From positions 1 to 7,073 of the forward strand of contig JAGBCG010000256.1 of NCBI GenBank assembly GCA_017938055.1: 7,073 bases of DNA. Reading direction: 5' to 3'. The stretch is from Clostridia bacterium. Its GTDB lineage: Bacteria > Bacillota > Clostridia > Oscillospirales > CAG-382. Under the pieces are notes generated by a model. The model searched no databases. It was not told the origin of the DNA and saw nothing but the letters and a program-made list of their open reading frames with translations. This document shows positions 6,364 through 7,073 of this stretch, one piece after another. A program made the position numbers and the translations under genes. Position 1 is the stretch's first letter; every line of letters starts with the position of its first letter.

Positions 6364-7073
6364 AAGAATTACTCTTTGCGTTTTTTCCAATTTTTTTAAA
6401 TGTATGTGAGGACTTACTGTTATCTTCTTTAATAAGAAACTTAACAAGTGCGTCCTTTAAAGACTTTGAATCATATCCACGTGTAAGAACACCGTTAATA
6501 GCCAATGAGATTGTACCTGTTTCCTCAGAAACTACAACCACAACAGCATCCGAGTTTTCACTCATACCGATAGCGGCTCTGTGACGAGTTCCCAAATCTT
6601 TGACAATATTTTCATTCTGTGACAACGGCAAGAAGCATCCTGCTGAGCACAGTTTAAAATCCCTTATTACAAGTGCACCGTCATGAAGCGGGGCTTTATT
6701 ATAGAAAATGTTTTTAATAAGATAAACCGCAGGATCCGAATTAATAACAGTTCCCGTTCTGATAACGTCACCAAGCTTTGTATAGCGTTCAAAAACAAGC
6801 AATGCTCCCGTTTTATCCTTTGAAAAATCCTCACATGCTGCAACCACGTTATCAATACATTCCAAAGACTCCACCTTTTCACTGTACCTCTTATTAAGAG
6901 TTCCTATAATGGATCTTCCACCCATCTTTTCAAGCACCGAGCGAAGCTCTGTTTGGAACACAATGACAAGTCCGATAATTCCGACCTGTGCTACATTTGT
7001 CAGCAAAAAGTTGAGAGTTTGCATATTAAATACATCACTCGCAAACAACGCAGCAATAATCAGAAATATGCCC
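6362..7073 (-). CDS. cdaA: Diadenylate cyclase CdaA (DAC domain), 5' end cut by window
   Basis: CdaA condenses two ATP into cyclic di-AMP at the membrane, controlling potassium and osmolyte balance and cell-wall stability. The visible 236 codons begin in frame at 7072 within a hydrophobic segment (GIFLIIAAL), so the true start and roughly 40 residues including the first membrane helix lie beyond the right edge. A TTG at 7048 could be mistaken for a start, but the reading frame and homologous sequence continue upstream of it. Counting from the first visible codon, a membrane helix spans about 20-40 and ends in the family-typical VFQTELRSVLEKMG. The DAC domain follows, with DGA at 131-133 (in APLHDGALVI) and RHR at 163-165 (in GTRHRAAIG), the two catalytic/ATP-binding motifs. 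Both are intact, so the enzyme should be active. The tail is rich in Lys, Ser and Asn. B. subtilis CdaA has 273 residues, consistent with the missing N-terminus. cdaR follows after 12 bases. Confidence 0.96.
   Translation of the reverse strand, partial: GIFLIIAALFASDVFNMQTLNFLLTNVAQVGIIGLVIVFQTELRSVLEKMGGRSIIGTLNKRYSEKVESLECIDNVVAACEDFSKDKTGALLVFERYTKLGDVIRTGTVINSDPAVYLIKNIFYNKAPLHDGALVIRDFKLCSAGCFLPLSQNENIVKDLGTRHRAAIGMSENSDAVVVVVSEETGTISLAINGVLTRGYDSKSLKDALVKFLIKEDNSKSSHTFKKIGKNAKSNS

Larger units (their letters stand above)
1..7073 (-). other. Probable six-gene operon cdaA-cdaR-flavoprotein-rseC-like-recJ-rel
   Basis: All six genes share the minus strand with gaps of 12, 40, 12, 1 and 20 bases. 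Ribosome binding sites overlap the preceding stop codon or gene end for cdaR and recJ. None of the gaps contains a GC-rich hairpin followed by a T-run, and none is long enough for a clear promoter. The widest, 5311-5350, is A/T-rich with at most a very weak GAAT/ATTC pairing. Co-transcription is inferred from spacing only; internal promoters within genes cannot be excluded. Confidence 0.7.

Noticed and set aside
7046..7048. A TTG codon as the start of cdaA.
   Set aside because: The frame stays open to the window edge and encodes a hydrophobic helix expected in CdaA; starting at TTG would remove part of the membrane region.

Overview
The window is an AT-rich stretch of chromosome read almost entirely from the minus strand. 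Six genes stand head to tail with gaps of 12, 40, 12, 1 and 20 bases. Order in the direction of transcription (right to left): cdaA (c-di-AMP synthase, 5' end cut by the window), cdaR (YbbR-repeat membrane partner of CdaA), a COG2509-type FAD-dependent oxidoreductase, a small RseC/MucC-family membrane protein with a cysteine cluster, recJ (single-strand DNA exonuclease) and rel (bifunctional (p)ppGpp synthetase/hydrolase, 3' end cut by the window). No stretch of 300 bases lacks a gene, and there is no RNA gene, mobile element, CRISPR array or long repeat that I can support.

The organism is most likely a low-GC Gram-positive of the class Clostridia. The grounds are the cdaA-cdaR pair, a COG2509 oxidoreductase beside it, a long RecJ with a C-terminal extension, a bifunctional Rel next to recJ, A/T-rich codon choice and purine-rich Shine-Dalgarno sites. 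A gut Oscillospirales/Ruminococcaceae-type bacterium would fit, but the sequence alone does not fix genus or family.

Region by region: 6362-7073 and 5351-6349 hold the membrane c-di-AMP synthesis module. 3697-5310 and 3241-3684 hold a flavoprotein and a two-helix membrane protein that may form a redox pair (inference). 1143-3239 is RecJ. 1-1122 is the N-terminal catalytic half of Rel. The gaps contain ribosome binding sites and no convincing terminator or promoter, so one polycistronic transcript is likely, with its main promoter upstream of the right edge.

The genes are individually familiar. What deserves attention is the combination: synthesis enzymes for two stress second messengers, c-di-AMP and (p)ppGpp, lie in one apparent transcription unit, with two poorly characterised redox-type proteins between them. 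The usual Bacillus neighbours, glmM after cdaR and apt between recJ and rel, are absent. I see no convincing sign of a wholly new system.
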